From contig NW_017264197.1 in assembly GCF_001619985.1 (NCBI RefSeq), positions 434,001-498,000 of the forward strand: a DNA stretch of 64,000 nt, in the 5' to 3' direction. The number at the start of each line of letters is the position of its first letter. Positions within the stretch are counted from its first letter, which is position 1. Source of the DNA: Xylona heveae TC161 (Eukaryota; Ascomycota; Xylonomycetes; Xylonales; Xylonaceae). The notes beneath the pieces were generated by a model. It had not been told where the DNA came from, ran no database searches, and worked only from the letters and a program-made list of their open reading frames with translations. Made by a program: the position numbers and the translations under genes. This document shows positions 38,201 through 50,200 of the stretch, one piece after another.

Positions 38201-38740
38201 TGAGAGGTTGCAATTTTTAATCTCATTATAATATTAATTTTTTTTTAATTTATTAAATATTTAAAGTTCTATAAACTCTTGGATTTGACTTACCTTGATT
38301 GTATAAAACTAAGTAAAAAAATACTATAAATCTATTTTAGAGATACTATAGATGAGCTAGAAACTACATTCATGAAAAATATATCTTTAAAAATTTTACT
38401 TACAATTGATAGCTAGACAAGTCTCAATAGATATAGCTTTTTTGCTATTCTAATATATTTTATTAACAATAATTAAAAATTCCAGGAGGTGCTTTTTAGG
38501 TTTGAGTAGGTTAAGAAAAGATATACTAGACAAAATATAATAGTTTTGGTTACAAAAATAATATAAAAGTATAAGCTTAAAATTAAACTACTTATAATCA
38601 TCTTAAATAATACAAGTAACAATACTATACTTGCTTAGAACTTGAAAATATTGCTTCCAGAACAGTCATTTCAAGTATTTTCTAATTATTTATCTTGCTT
38701 TTTTCATGTTATCTAACTTGTAATTACTAGAGAAGAGTAA
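35295..38740 (+). mobile_element. Inverted fragment of the hAT-like element
   Basis: This is the reverse complement of about 28,530-32,105 and lies on the other side of the minus-strand LINE. It carries the minisatellite, the intergenic part and the N-terminal half of the transposase in plus orientation: FYKHCKQLLLY near 37.95 kb, then DTIDELETTF and SLKILLTID near 38.35-38.4 kb. It stops before the histone-like gene on one side and before the hATC domain on the other. It is more A/T-shifted than its partner. Confidence 0.75.
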
Positions 38741-38744
38741 AGGA

Positions 38745-39877
38745 CCCCCCCCCTCTATCTCTATCAATAGAACTTCAAATCAAGTACAAATTAATTTAAA
38801 TTAAAAAGAACTTCTCAGTCTCTTAATTCCATCTTGATTGACTCTATTTGAATTAAAATTAATGGAGTTATAAGAGTTTGAAATTTTCTTTATTTTGGAG
38901 ATAAGAGAAACAATGTTTCTTTCCTCACTACTCAACTAAATCTTATTTTATTTACTCTAAACTTGTTTTATATGTTTATCTATCTATTTAATTCAATTTA
39001 TCCAAAATTTGTATAAAAATCACTAGTGGTTGTAGTTCTTTTGCATCCTAAATTTTAGATAGTAAGTACTATACTACTAAGTAAAAAATTTTTACCCCCT
39101 CTGCAACTCTATCAATCCTTGTTAAATCTTTTTTAAAACTTGCTTACTGATTTTTACATGCAAGAGTATTGTATTTTATTTTGAATTTTGTTATTATCAT
39201 TGTTTGTTGTTAAGTTATTAAGTGTTGAAGTTTTTATACTTTCTATATTATAAAATACCTTTTCCTTCATAACACTACCAATCCTTTATCAATTTTATTT
39301 CTGCAAGTTGTTTCTGATTTTATCTACTTTACACTCTATTTTTTATTATTATTTGTGTAGGTAAACCTCCTGGTTGCCTAGTTATTTGTGTAGGTAAACC
39401 TTTTGGTTATCTAGTTATAAGACATTCTCTCCAGAGTACTTTAAACTAGAAGTTAGATAATCTTCTCTCATAACACTACTAATCCTTTGTCAATTTCATT
39501 TCTGCAAGCTGTTTCTGATTCTATCTGCTTTACACTCTATTTTCCATTATTATTTGTATAGATAGACCTCCTAGTTGCCTAATTATAAAATATTCTCTCT
39601 AGAGTACTTTATATTAGAAGACAGATAATTCCTCTTCATAACACTATCAATTCTTTATCAATTTCATTTGTATAAATTGCATTGTTAAGTTTTGATAAAA
39701 ATTTATATTTGGTTTTATAGTACCTCCCTAGATCTGGACCTGGACCTAGATTATTTTTTTGTTTTTGAACTATCTTTGTATTTAATTTTGTATCTTTTAG
39801 GACCTGAAACAAACTGCCTTTGTAGATTCTAGAAAGAGTAAGTTTTTCATTTGTTTTAACTATTGATTATTTACTTT
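38745..39877 (+). other. Probable 5' region of the plus-strand LINE, with tandem repeats
   Basis: The stretch begins after a C run (CCCCCCCCC) and holds two to three tandem units of about 170-200 bp, each opening with CATAACACTA (39268, 39468, 39637). Gypsy copy B follows at 39878, and beyond that element the LINE coding region begins. Tandem units in a 5' leader would suit a LINE promoter. Joining this to the LINE beyond the Gypsy insertion is an inference. Confidence 0.4.
39268..39690. repeat. Tandem repeat, about 170-200 bp per unit
   Basis: Units share CATAACACTA, then AATTT(C/T)ATTTCTGCAAG, a TTTACACTCTATTTT segment, GGTTGCCTA-like text and CTCTAGAGTACTTTA. Two units are nearly complete and the third is partial. 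Confidence 0.7.
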
Positions 39878-40151
39878 TGTAAGGGCCTTGCCTCATAACT
39901 GTGTAGTGATACCTGAGATATGTAAGGTGGTTGCAAGCTGGAATAAAGTAGAGTAGGAGTAATAGCTAGGCTCTATATAACAAAAGTAAAATGCTTGCCC
40001 TTTGGTAGAGTGTTCTACCCCATGATATAGATGTAGCATATAGCTGCTGGACTATCCTGTGGCTGTCATGTGTGTAACATGCTGGGTGCTTATAAGGGTC
40101 TGGAGCAATGCCATTGTTGGTCAGGCTGGTCTGGACCCAGCTGCTATAACA
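39878..40151 (-). repeat. 3' LTR of Gypsy copy B
   Basis: 274 bp, starting TGTAAGG and ending TATAACA on the plus strand. Paired with 46982-47255. Confidence 0.9.
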
Positions 40152-41127
40152 ATTGCCCCCTCCTTTTAAAGTGATTGTCCTCAATTGTGTAGGCTAAACC
40201 ATTCCTCAAACCTTATGTTCAGTATGCTTGTAATAAGGTACTAACCTGCTCTATAGTAGGTAGTTGATGACATTTAACTAACTTCCCCAGTAATGATTTC
40301 TGGAGGGTATCTGTCCAGGTCCAGTTTTGTCTTTGTCCAGGAGGTTTCTATTTTTAATTCTATTGGTTTGTAGAGAGTGCTGCCTCTTTGACAAGTAGCT
40401 ATCTATATTGGTGCTTTGATAGTTGCATGTATTTGACAGGGTGCTAGTGTGTCAGTCTGTGTATATCTTGAACTTTCTTTGTTACCTCTATGGTTCAATA
40501 GGACTGGGCTGGATTTTAGTTATATTCATGGTAGAGCTGATGGTAGATCTTCTTGATTAGATAGTGGCACATGCTTTCTTTGTGCTATAGTCTATGTAGT
40601 TATTATATTCATTGACAGTTTATGGTGTTTGCTTAATATCCTAGTGTAGTATGTCAGTTCTAGTAGGTTATTCTTTATTATGTATACCATCCTGGATTGA
40701 TAGAGTGTGTTTAGCATGCATGAGGCAGTTTGAAAGATGTTTGTTAGCCTGTTGAGGTATAGTTTGTTGTGTCTAGGGTTCTTCATTTGTATTGTTCTAT
40801 TGATGACAATAGTAGTAGTTAGTATTGAATAATATCAATGGGTGAATAGAGGCATCTTGGTGCCTCTTTCAAGTAATTGTTTCTGTCTATAAAAGGAGCT
40901 TGTCTTGCCTGCTTTTTTCATTACATTCTATAATTTTCCTGTTTCATCATTGTCTTCTGGTAAGTTCTATCTCATGATGTATATGTAGCATGCTATTTGC
41001 TGACTTGTGTAATGCTTTTTTAGACAACATTTTTCTTTAGTTTTTTCTTTTGTCTTTTTTTCTCCACCTTTTTCCTGCTCTCATAGTAAGTAGTTGCTTT
41101 CATGACTCTGTGACTGCTGCTAATGCA

Positions 41128-41925
41128 TGCTAGATGTCTGCTGCTACTACTTCTACACCTCTGCCTCCCCCCTCAAATGGTGGTGATGGCAGTCATCACC
41201 AGCCTTGTAATTAGACAGACTATACTGAGCAGGAATTATCAATCCAAGTAGACAACAACTAGTGTAAGCATTGTCTTTAGTGCTTCATTCATGACCCTGC
41301 TAGCCAATTCAGGTACATCATGCCTGTTAGTAATAAAAATTGCCTGTACTGTGTCTTGACCAATCACAAGTACCATCAGGTAAGTTTTCATTCCTTTTCT
41401 ATAGTGCTTTCAAGATATTAACAACTGTCTTTTAGCTAGCAAGATGCTTTTGTAATACCATTTGGAAGCTTCAGGTCTATACTACTCACTACTGTACTAG
41501 TCAAAAAAATGCTAAAAGTGTTGTCAAGTAGGCCTGTACCTTGGACAGCATCATGAAGAATGTAAACAAGGAGAAAAAAGCTGCTGGTAATTTCCCTGCT
41601 ACTAGTACTTGTGCTGTTGCCATTCCTCTCCTTGCTCCCTACCCCCCCCATCCTGATTTGTTGCTGGCTTTGCACTGCATTATGGATGAGCTACATGTCT
41701 TCAATTTGGTATATCTTCTCCTGTTGTCCCCTGTTCTAGGTGCATGCTAACTTGTATAGGCTAATTGCTACCAAGGTGATCTATATGATTAAGGTACCAA
41801 AAAAAATACCTACAAGGTTGACATCCCTGATACTAGTGACAAAGAGAGTGATCTAAATCTTCTCTCTTGTAATGAGGATAGTAAAGTAGAGGAGGATACT
41901 GGGGGGGATGGGGATAGAGAGTAGT
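41128..41925 (+). other. Antisense coding-like region between pol and 3' LTR of Gypsy copy B
   Basis: Running opposite to gag-pol, this stretch opens with a start codon followed by a Ser/Thr/Pro/Gly-rich segment. It then has closely spaced Cys pairs (CKHC, CLYC), an intron-like GTAAGT...TTTTAG boundary near 41,381-41,433, an MKNVNKEKKAAGNFPATST segment, and an acidic run before a stop near 41,923. The equivalent DNA is present in copy A. Some LTR elements carry an extra antisense gene; whether this is one is uncertain. It is broken in both copies. Confidence 0.35.
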
Positions 41926-44900
41926 TAGTTGCCTTTTTGAGTTTTCTTTGTCTGTGTTTGGCTGTTATACTTGTTTTCTTTGTTTTGTTTTCTTTTAGTT
42001 TTATCAAAAGATTTTTCTGTTGCTTTTTTGTCTTGTGATTTATGTGTGTATACCTGTGCTTTTAGCATGCTTGTAGTTTCCTTTACCTTTCTGATTGTCT
42101 CATAGTATTCCATGATTGTTTTCTGGACATTTTGTAGGTTGTAGTATAGCTTCCATGAATTGTATTCTGTAGAATAGCCTTCCTATTTTATCCTATATTG
42201 CTAGATACCTCTCCTGACATGTGTGTCTACTATGCATTCAATAGACCATTTTTTATCATTGTTAATTTGTATTGGTAGTAGAGGTTCTTCTCCTTGGCAT
42301 TTGTAGTAGGGTTCTAGATATAATACATGGAATGTATAATGTAGTCTGCCATACTCAGTAGGTAGCTTGAGGTAGTAAGCATTTTGGCCAATGGGTTTTT
42401 CTACCTCAAATGGTCCAAGAAATCTATTAATAAGCTTTTTACATGGTTTATACATGTATATGTATTGCAATGAGAGTAGAACAAGGTTACCCAGGGTAAA
42501 CAAGATTGACTTATGCTTTTTGTTATAGTATTTCTTCATCATCTCTTGAGCTGCTGTCTACAGCTTTTGATTGTCATGCTGCACCTCCTCAATAGCTTGT
42601 ACTATGTCTTGAGTGTGTAGGGTGTAGCTGTTGGTGTTTGATTCAAGTTCTGGGTTTACTTGGATTGATAGGCATGTGTTTAGCATTAGTTTGCTTGGCT
42701 TCTTGCCTGTTGCTACATGTATACTATTATTGTATGCAAATTTAGCTGCAGGTAGCAATTTTGCCCAATTGTCTTGTTGGTCATTTATGTAGCATTGGAA
42801 GTATGCTTTGAGGGTCTGGTTTTGTCTTTCTGTTTGACCATCTGTTTGTGATCTGAATATAGTTGACAAGTAGCATACAACCCTAAAATAATAACAGAAA
42901 GTAGTTTACTACATGGATGTAAATAAGCTATCTTGATCTGTAATAATTGACTTTAGCATTTTAAATGTTACAACCCATGCTATAAGCATGTATTCTGCTA
43001 GCTCTAGTGCATTAATATCTTTGGTACAGGAGATGTATTTTATAAACTTGGAATATTGGTCAACCATGACTAGAATTGAATCATATGCTACCCTCCTGCT
43101 CATTGAGGGTAGTAGTCCTGTGATAAAGTCCATTGACAGGTCTGTGCCTAGTTCTTCTAGCTCTTTGGTAGGTGCTAATAATCTATGTAGCTTATGTCTA
43201 GGCTTCTTCATGCATTGACATGTATTACATGATGCTACATACTTATAGATAGCATTTAACATGCCTGGCCACCAATAGAATCATTCTATTGCTTTCTAGG
43301 TATAAGTGTGTCTGAAATGACTACCTATCTAGAGATTATCATAATTGATCTTAAGGATCTCTACTCTTGTAGCTTGATCATCTGGTACAAAAATTCTACC
43401 ATCTTTTAATACTAAGCTAGCATGGTTAATGCACCATGTTCCCTAGTATACTCTATCTTAGATGTATTTTTTAGGCTTCTGTTCCTACTTCTTGTCTTTA
43501 TATCAAGTGTCCTTGGATTGGAGATTCAAAAGGTAATGTATTAGATTAGGGACAGAATTTTCATTAAAGGCCTTAGTACCTTTAGTAGCCTTTTGTATTG
43601 TAGACTGTGTACTTGTAGCATATAGAACAATGTCTTTAGTACCTTCATGGTCCTCTTTACTTATGACAAACTTATAATTAATGCATTTGTACATCTTATC
43701 TGTTTGTTAGATGGTAAGATTTATGCTTGTAGCATGGTGTCTATACTACAGCTTTTTCTATAGTATTGATAATAGGAGTTTTCCTCCTTTATATAGGACA
43801 TCATAGTCTAGTCTTCTTAATAGACTATCTGCAGGGTTTAGTTGACCCTTTCTATAGCTAATGTTAAAGTTAAATGCTAATAAAAATTCTATCTAATGTA
43901 CTTATTACTTGCTTAATACTTTTGTATACATAAAGTATTACAAGTTTGTGTAGTCTAAAAGGACTTCTATTTCTGTATCACTACCCTCTAGGTAGTGTTA
44001 CCATTCTTTGAAGGCATCTACAATTGCTAGGAGTTCTAGGTCATGTGTATTATAGTTTTACTCTGCTTGATTTAGCTTTCTTAATCAAAATGCTATAGGG
44101 TGCCATGTACTTCTTGTGCTTTTAGCTGTTTTGTTGCTCTACTAAGACAAGATTGCTCCTATTCCCTTCCCCAAAGCATCTGTTTCTAGATGAGTTGGTA
44201 GTCTAGGATTAAAATGTTGTAGGATTGGCACTGTTGTAAAGCATGCTTTTAGCTTATTGAATGCTTGGTCTGCTATAATGAACCATTCTAATTTTCCTGG
44301 TTTTTTCCTGTTTTTCATGCCTTTCAAGTATTCTATTAGTGGTAATACAATTTTTAAGTATAGAGCAATGAATCATTGATAGAAGTTTGTAAATCCAAGG
44401 AAGACTTGGATATTATAGAAACTTTTGGGAACTAGCTAGTTCTCTATAGCTTTAAGCTTGCTTTTGTTCATCTCTACCCTGGTGGTGGTGATAGTAAACC
44501 CAAGAAATGATATAGAAGTCTTAAAAAATTTACATTTTAATAGTTTTATAAATAGTTTATATTTGTATAGTCTTTTAAGTATTGCTTACACATGCTACTC
44601 ATGCTCTTCTTCTGTTTTACTATATATAAGAATGTCATTCATGTATGTAACATAAACATTATCTAATAGGCCTATCAAGGCTTCATTTATATATGCTTGG
44701 AACATTGCTAGAGCATTTGTGAGTCTAAATAGTATCACTATATATTTAAATAAGCTATAACAAGTACAGAACATAGTTTTCTACTCATCACCTTTCCTGA
44801 TACATATATAGTAGTATGCATCTTATAAGTCTAGTTTGGTAAATATTTTCACACTACTAAGGTGATCAAAAATTTCTTTAACTAGTAGTAATGAGTAGCA

Positions 44901-46981
44901 ATTCTTAATTGTTATGTTATTTAACACCCTATAGTTAATACAGAAATGCATGCTACTATCTAGCTTTAGTACAAATAGTACTAGTGCTCCTGCTAGTAAT
45001 GTTAATGGTTAGATCCATCCTCTAGCAAGATATTTATTAAGGTATTGTCTTAAAGCTTTTAACTCTTTTTCTAATAGCTTGTACAAGGGTCCAAATGGTA
45101 CTTTGCTTTCTAACACAACATTAATTACATGCATTGTATGGGCATGGTTAAATAGTATCTCTGCCTTTTCCTCAGAGAATATGTCTTTGTATTCCTGGAA
45201 TTCTTTTGAAAGTACAGCTTTACTTGTTATAGACAATAATTATACTATATATTGTTGGGGTACATTTCACTGTTTATCTATTGGTTTGCTACATATTGGA
45301 AATATGTATGTAACATATGCTATAGTAGTTTTCATGAGTTTATTCATTTCATTTGATAAAATAACTTGAACTTTCTCATTTCTGTAAAACTAGTGTGCTT
45401 TGGACCATCTAATATCAGGATCTACAGTTTCTAGCCATAGCATTCCTAGGATAATATCATATCTTTCTATGTTAGTAGTAAGATAGGTTTGAGTAATATC
45501 TCTATAGCTGTTACTTGAGGCTTTCACATGCATAACACATGCTATTTCACTATATATTGATACATTGTGACCATTAATTGTTATTGCATAGAATTTTATG
45601 TCTTGGATTTTAAGTTCTTGTTCCTTTGCTATTTTTTAAGAGATAAAATTGCTTTCTGTTCTAGAATCAATTAATGTATATAGAGTGCAGTCACCAGTTA
45701 GTAAACATAGTGTTAGGTATAGGGTAAAACATTTTGATTATTTTGCTCCTATAGTCTTGTAATCCAATGCTGTAGAGGCTGTCATCACTGGGTTTTTGTG
45801 TTTTTTAACTTGTTTTTTTTAGCTCTGTCACTTTCTTAAGGTTTTCTGCATTTAGTAGCTTTATGTCTGCTTTTCTAGTAGTTGTAGCATTTGACTAACA
45901 AGCATTTAGTGTGTGGCTCTAGTGTACTTTTTTGTCATTCAGAGCTGTCTTTACTTTTCATTGTTTTATGTAAGTAAGGTATATATCATCCTTTGTTTTA
46001 TATTCATTTCTCATATACAAGTCTGACTGTTTGCTTAGCCTTGAGTGTCTTTCATTCCTGTTAGAAGATGTTGTCTTTAAGTCTTGTTGCTACTGTAATT
46101 ACTTGTTCTTTACTTGTAATTTTGTTAATATTTTGACAGACAAGTTTCCTGAGATCTAGGCCTAATGTGTTGAGCAGACTAAATCCTTTCTTGTCATCAT
46201 GTGCTAATGGAGGTAGATCTTGACAGAGGAAAGCCATATGGTTTGTAAGCTCTTGAGTTGATTGTCCTGGCTTGTACTTGAGATTTTTAAGCTTTAGGCT
46301 TGTGTCATGCCTGTAGTTGTCAAGATCCTTCAGGGTATTCTTTAACCAATTTGTATATTCTTCCTACATCTTAATTTTGAGGTGACCTTCTCTCATCCAG
46401 GATTGAAGTAGCTTTCCAACAAGGTATGTAGCTACTATAAGCATACATTTGTTACCTAAATCCTTATTTCCTTGAATATCCTATAGACAGGTCCATGCAT
46501 TGAGATATTTGTTGAGTTCAGCCATATTTTTTCTCAAATATTTTGGAGGTTTTGCCAAATGGTTATGTAGTGAGGGAGTACTAAATATAGTTGGTGCTAG
46601 AGGTATGCTAGTAGCTTGTTTAGTATTTGGATTGTTTAATTTTTCAAATTCATTGTTGTCTAGCATGAACTGCTCTTGAAGTTGTTTTATCTTTAGTTAA
46701 CAACATCACATAGCAATTTTCTCTTCAAGGCATTCAAGTTCTTCTAGGCTGTTAGTTACATGTTGTGCATCTGCTGCCATGCTGCTTGATGATGTCTCAG
46801 GTATAACTAAGACTTGTACTAGGTCATTGGAATTCATTGTATTAGATGATTCTAGTTACATTAACATTTAACAAGTGTATGCTACCATTGTAATTTACTT
46901 GCTTATTGCTACATGATAGATATCACTAAACAGTTGGATAATTTTCTTTAAAAAGAATGAATTGAGAAAAGCATTCTACTA

Positions 46982-47255
46982 TGTAAGGGCCTTGCCTTGT
47001 AACTGTGTAGTAATACTTGAGATACACAGGGTGGTTACAAGCTGGAATAAAGTAGAGTAGGAGTGATAGCTAGGCTCTATGTAACAAAAGTAGAATACTT
47101 GCCCTTTGGCAAAGCATTTTACCCTACAATATATATGTAGTATATAGCTGCTAGACTATCCTGTGGCTGTCATGTGTGTAACATGCTAGGCACTTATAAA
47201 GGTCTGGAGCAACACCATTGTTGGTCAGGCTGGTCTGGACCCAGCTGCTGTAACA
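46982..47255 (-). repeat. 5' LTR of Gypsy copy B
   Basis: 274 bp, with the same ends as 39878-40151. The internal region begins at 46981 and runs leftward. Confidence 0.9.
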
Positions 47256-50200
47256 GCTTTATTTTAAAAAAAAAATACCAAAGACCAAAAATACAAAGTT
47301 AAACTCTAAAAACACTATATTCTAGTATTTTATCCTAGCTTTTAGCTGTATTAGAGGCCTCTTTCCTTAAAGACCTAATATACCTAGTACTTTGTAAAGA
47401 GCAGGAGCTTTTATAGAGTACAGCTAGTAGCTATAAAATTAATTTAGTACTTCTTAAATTACTGTTTAAGGAAATCTTTTTAATCCTTACTAGCTAGGTA
47501 AAATTCTAGAAGTAAGAAACAAGTCTTCTTGCTTTTAGAGGAAGAGGGATATTAATCTTGGCTAGATCCTTTTATATCTAAAATAGTAAACTCTTGGTAA
47601 CCTTGACAATCAAGACCTGAGAGAGCTATACCTAGTTATAAAAGGTAAATTGTAGACCAAAACCTGGACTAGATTTCTACTAGATTAAATATAGATTAGG
47701 CTTGGTTTATACTATAATTTAGTGAAAAAGAATAAATATTAACTTGGTAGCAAGGAATAAGGCTTGAAAGATACTTGTAAGTAAAGTTTTACTTCTTGAA
47801 AAAGTAATTTAAGGAGGTGGCAAAAAGTAAGTTTAAAGACAGGACTTGCTCTTTGAAAGAATATAAGTTGAACACCTATAACAAACTTTCCATTTTTACT
47901 ACCATTTTCCATTGCTTTAATTAAAAATACTTCATTTAAAATAGCTTTAACTATTAAACCAATTAAAAAAGAGCTAGATATAGATCCTCTAATCCAAGTA
48001 CTACAAGAATCTCCAACTCCAAAACCAAGACAGCTATAATTAAAAAAGAAAAAATACCAAGCTACTAACACTACTATAAAGAAAAAAATTCAAATAGTAA
48101 TTAAACAAAACTAACAACTACTTCAAAATTTAACTATATTAACTATTTTCAAAAACTTTCAACAACAAACAACTCAAGGTATTTAAAACATTAACTAGCT
48201 ACTACAAGCTATTTAAGAAAGAAAAAGTTTTCAAGTCATGAAACAAGATATTCTATCAACAAAAAGTCAAGAGCAAGTTTCAAAAGTAAAATTTCAACAA
48301 TTTAAAACTAAAATTACTATAAAGCTTGATTAAATACTTCAAACAGCTACTGAACAACAAGCAATCAAACAAACTACACTACCAACTACTTTTCAATTCT
48401 AACCTATTAATCAAAAATCAAAACCACCTACAACATATGCATTTATAGCTAAAAGACCTAGCACAAAGGACAATTTATAGACTACAGTCTCAAAAACTAA
48501 AGTCAAAACTAAAAAAGTAATCAAACCAATTACTATCTTTAGAGATAGAAGAGTAATTATTACTTCTAAACAAATGCCAAATCCTTTCAATGCTATAAAA
48601 ATCAGAAACCAGATTAACAAAAAACTTAAAGAAGTAAAAATTAATGATCTGCTAGTAGCAAGTATTACTCAATCTTAGTCAAAGACAAATATTGTTTTAA
48701 CAACCCATCAAAATAATATAACTTATTAATTATTACAATACAAAGCTATCTGGGCCTCTGAACTAGAAGTAACACAAATTGCAAAAGATAAAAAGTAGCA
48801 CAAAATAGTTGCTCATGGAATTTCTACAAAAGTATTTCAAGGACCTCAAAAATTACAAGCAATTCAAGAAAAACTTAAAACATATAACAAAAGTCTAAAA
48901 CTTGTATGTTTACCTACTTGGATTACATCTATAAAAACAAAACAATACAAGAAACACTTTTTTCTAGTACTAGCTTTCAAAACAGAACAAGAAGCCAAGC
49001 AAGTCTTAAAAAACAAACTTTTTATAGCTGAACTATCAGCTAAAATAGTTAAATATGAAGACAACAAACCAACAGACTAATGCTTTAAATATCAACAATT
49101 TGGACATTAACACACTAGATGTACCAAAGAAGCAAAATGTCAAATCTGTACAGAACTACATAATACAAAATAATATACATGTACAATATGTTTTCTACCA
49201 ACTATAGACAAGGCCTGTTTTCATAGCATTATTAACTATAGTAACTACTTAGGAAGTCATAAGGTCAATGCAAAAGAATGCTCCATATACCAAGTTTTAT
49301 TACCAACTATATCAATTACAGACCATTTTGCCATAGAATATCAATGAATAGAAATCCAACAGATATTCAAATAGTCTAATACAATTGTACTAGATCTATT
49401 AATATCATGTATACATGTCTAGATCTAGCAACATCTTCAACAGATATTTTTTTATTATAAGAACCCTGGATTAGACTAAATAATACTACTATATTACATT
49501 TTTCATTTATAACAATATTTTCTTTGTCATTATCAAAAAAAACCTAGAGTATTAGCTTTTATTACAAAGCTTAAACAGACCTATAATGTACTGTTGAAAC
49601 AATAATTCAAGATAAAGATTGTTTTATTTTACAAGTACAAAGCACTACTATTTTACCAATATTTATTATTAATATCTATAATAAAGCTTAACAAAATACA
49701 ATACCTTCTCTATAGACAGTAGAAAGACTATTACATAATATACAATCATGGTTTAGAACACTTATTTATAGAGATTTTAATGTACATTATGCATGGTAGA
49801 ACTCTATGAAAACTACTTCTATTAGAACAAATATACTAGTTACATAGCTTACACAACATTAATTTTTCTTAATAAATACTTTTAATCTAATAACTTATCT
49901 TGGAAATCAAAGAAATACTTCTTTAGTATTAGATCTAGCATTTTCTACACCCAATCTATATTCTTATATACAAGATTGACAGATACTAGAAGACTGAGCA
50001 ACAGGATCAAATCATGAAGCAATTAAATTTACATTAAAAGAAACAAAATTAAAAAAAGTTATCTACTTTATACATACTTCTTTTAATGTTAATAAGACCA
50101 ACTGGAAGATCTTTTAAAATATAATCCAGAAGCAAGAAAAGTATTATTTAGATCAATTACAAAAAGATTTACTAGAAGATACTATTTCAACTACCAGGCT

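Larger units (their letters stand above)
39878..47255 (-). mobile_element. Ty3/Gypsy fossil (copy B), structurally full length
   Basis: 7,378 bp with two 274-bp LTRs and a possible 5-bp target duplication (ACTTT at 39873-39877, GCTTT at 47256-47260). The minus-strand parts run right to left: 5' LTR; gag (about 46.8-45.8 kb); protease region; reverse transcriptase (about 45.24-44.3 kb, opening with FSEEKAEILF); RNase H; integrase (about 43.26-42.56 kb, with SQTDGQTERQNQTLKAYF); a C-terminal tail ending near 42.2 kb; about 2 kb of extra sequence; and the 3' LTR. The LTRs differ at about 30 positions, nearly all transitions, which makes it the youngest Gypsy here. The coding regions are broken in many places, on the order of dozens. 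It appears inserted in a LINE. Confidence 0.9.
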
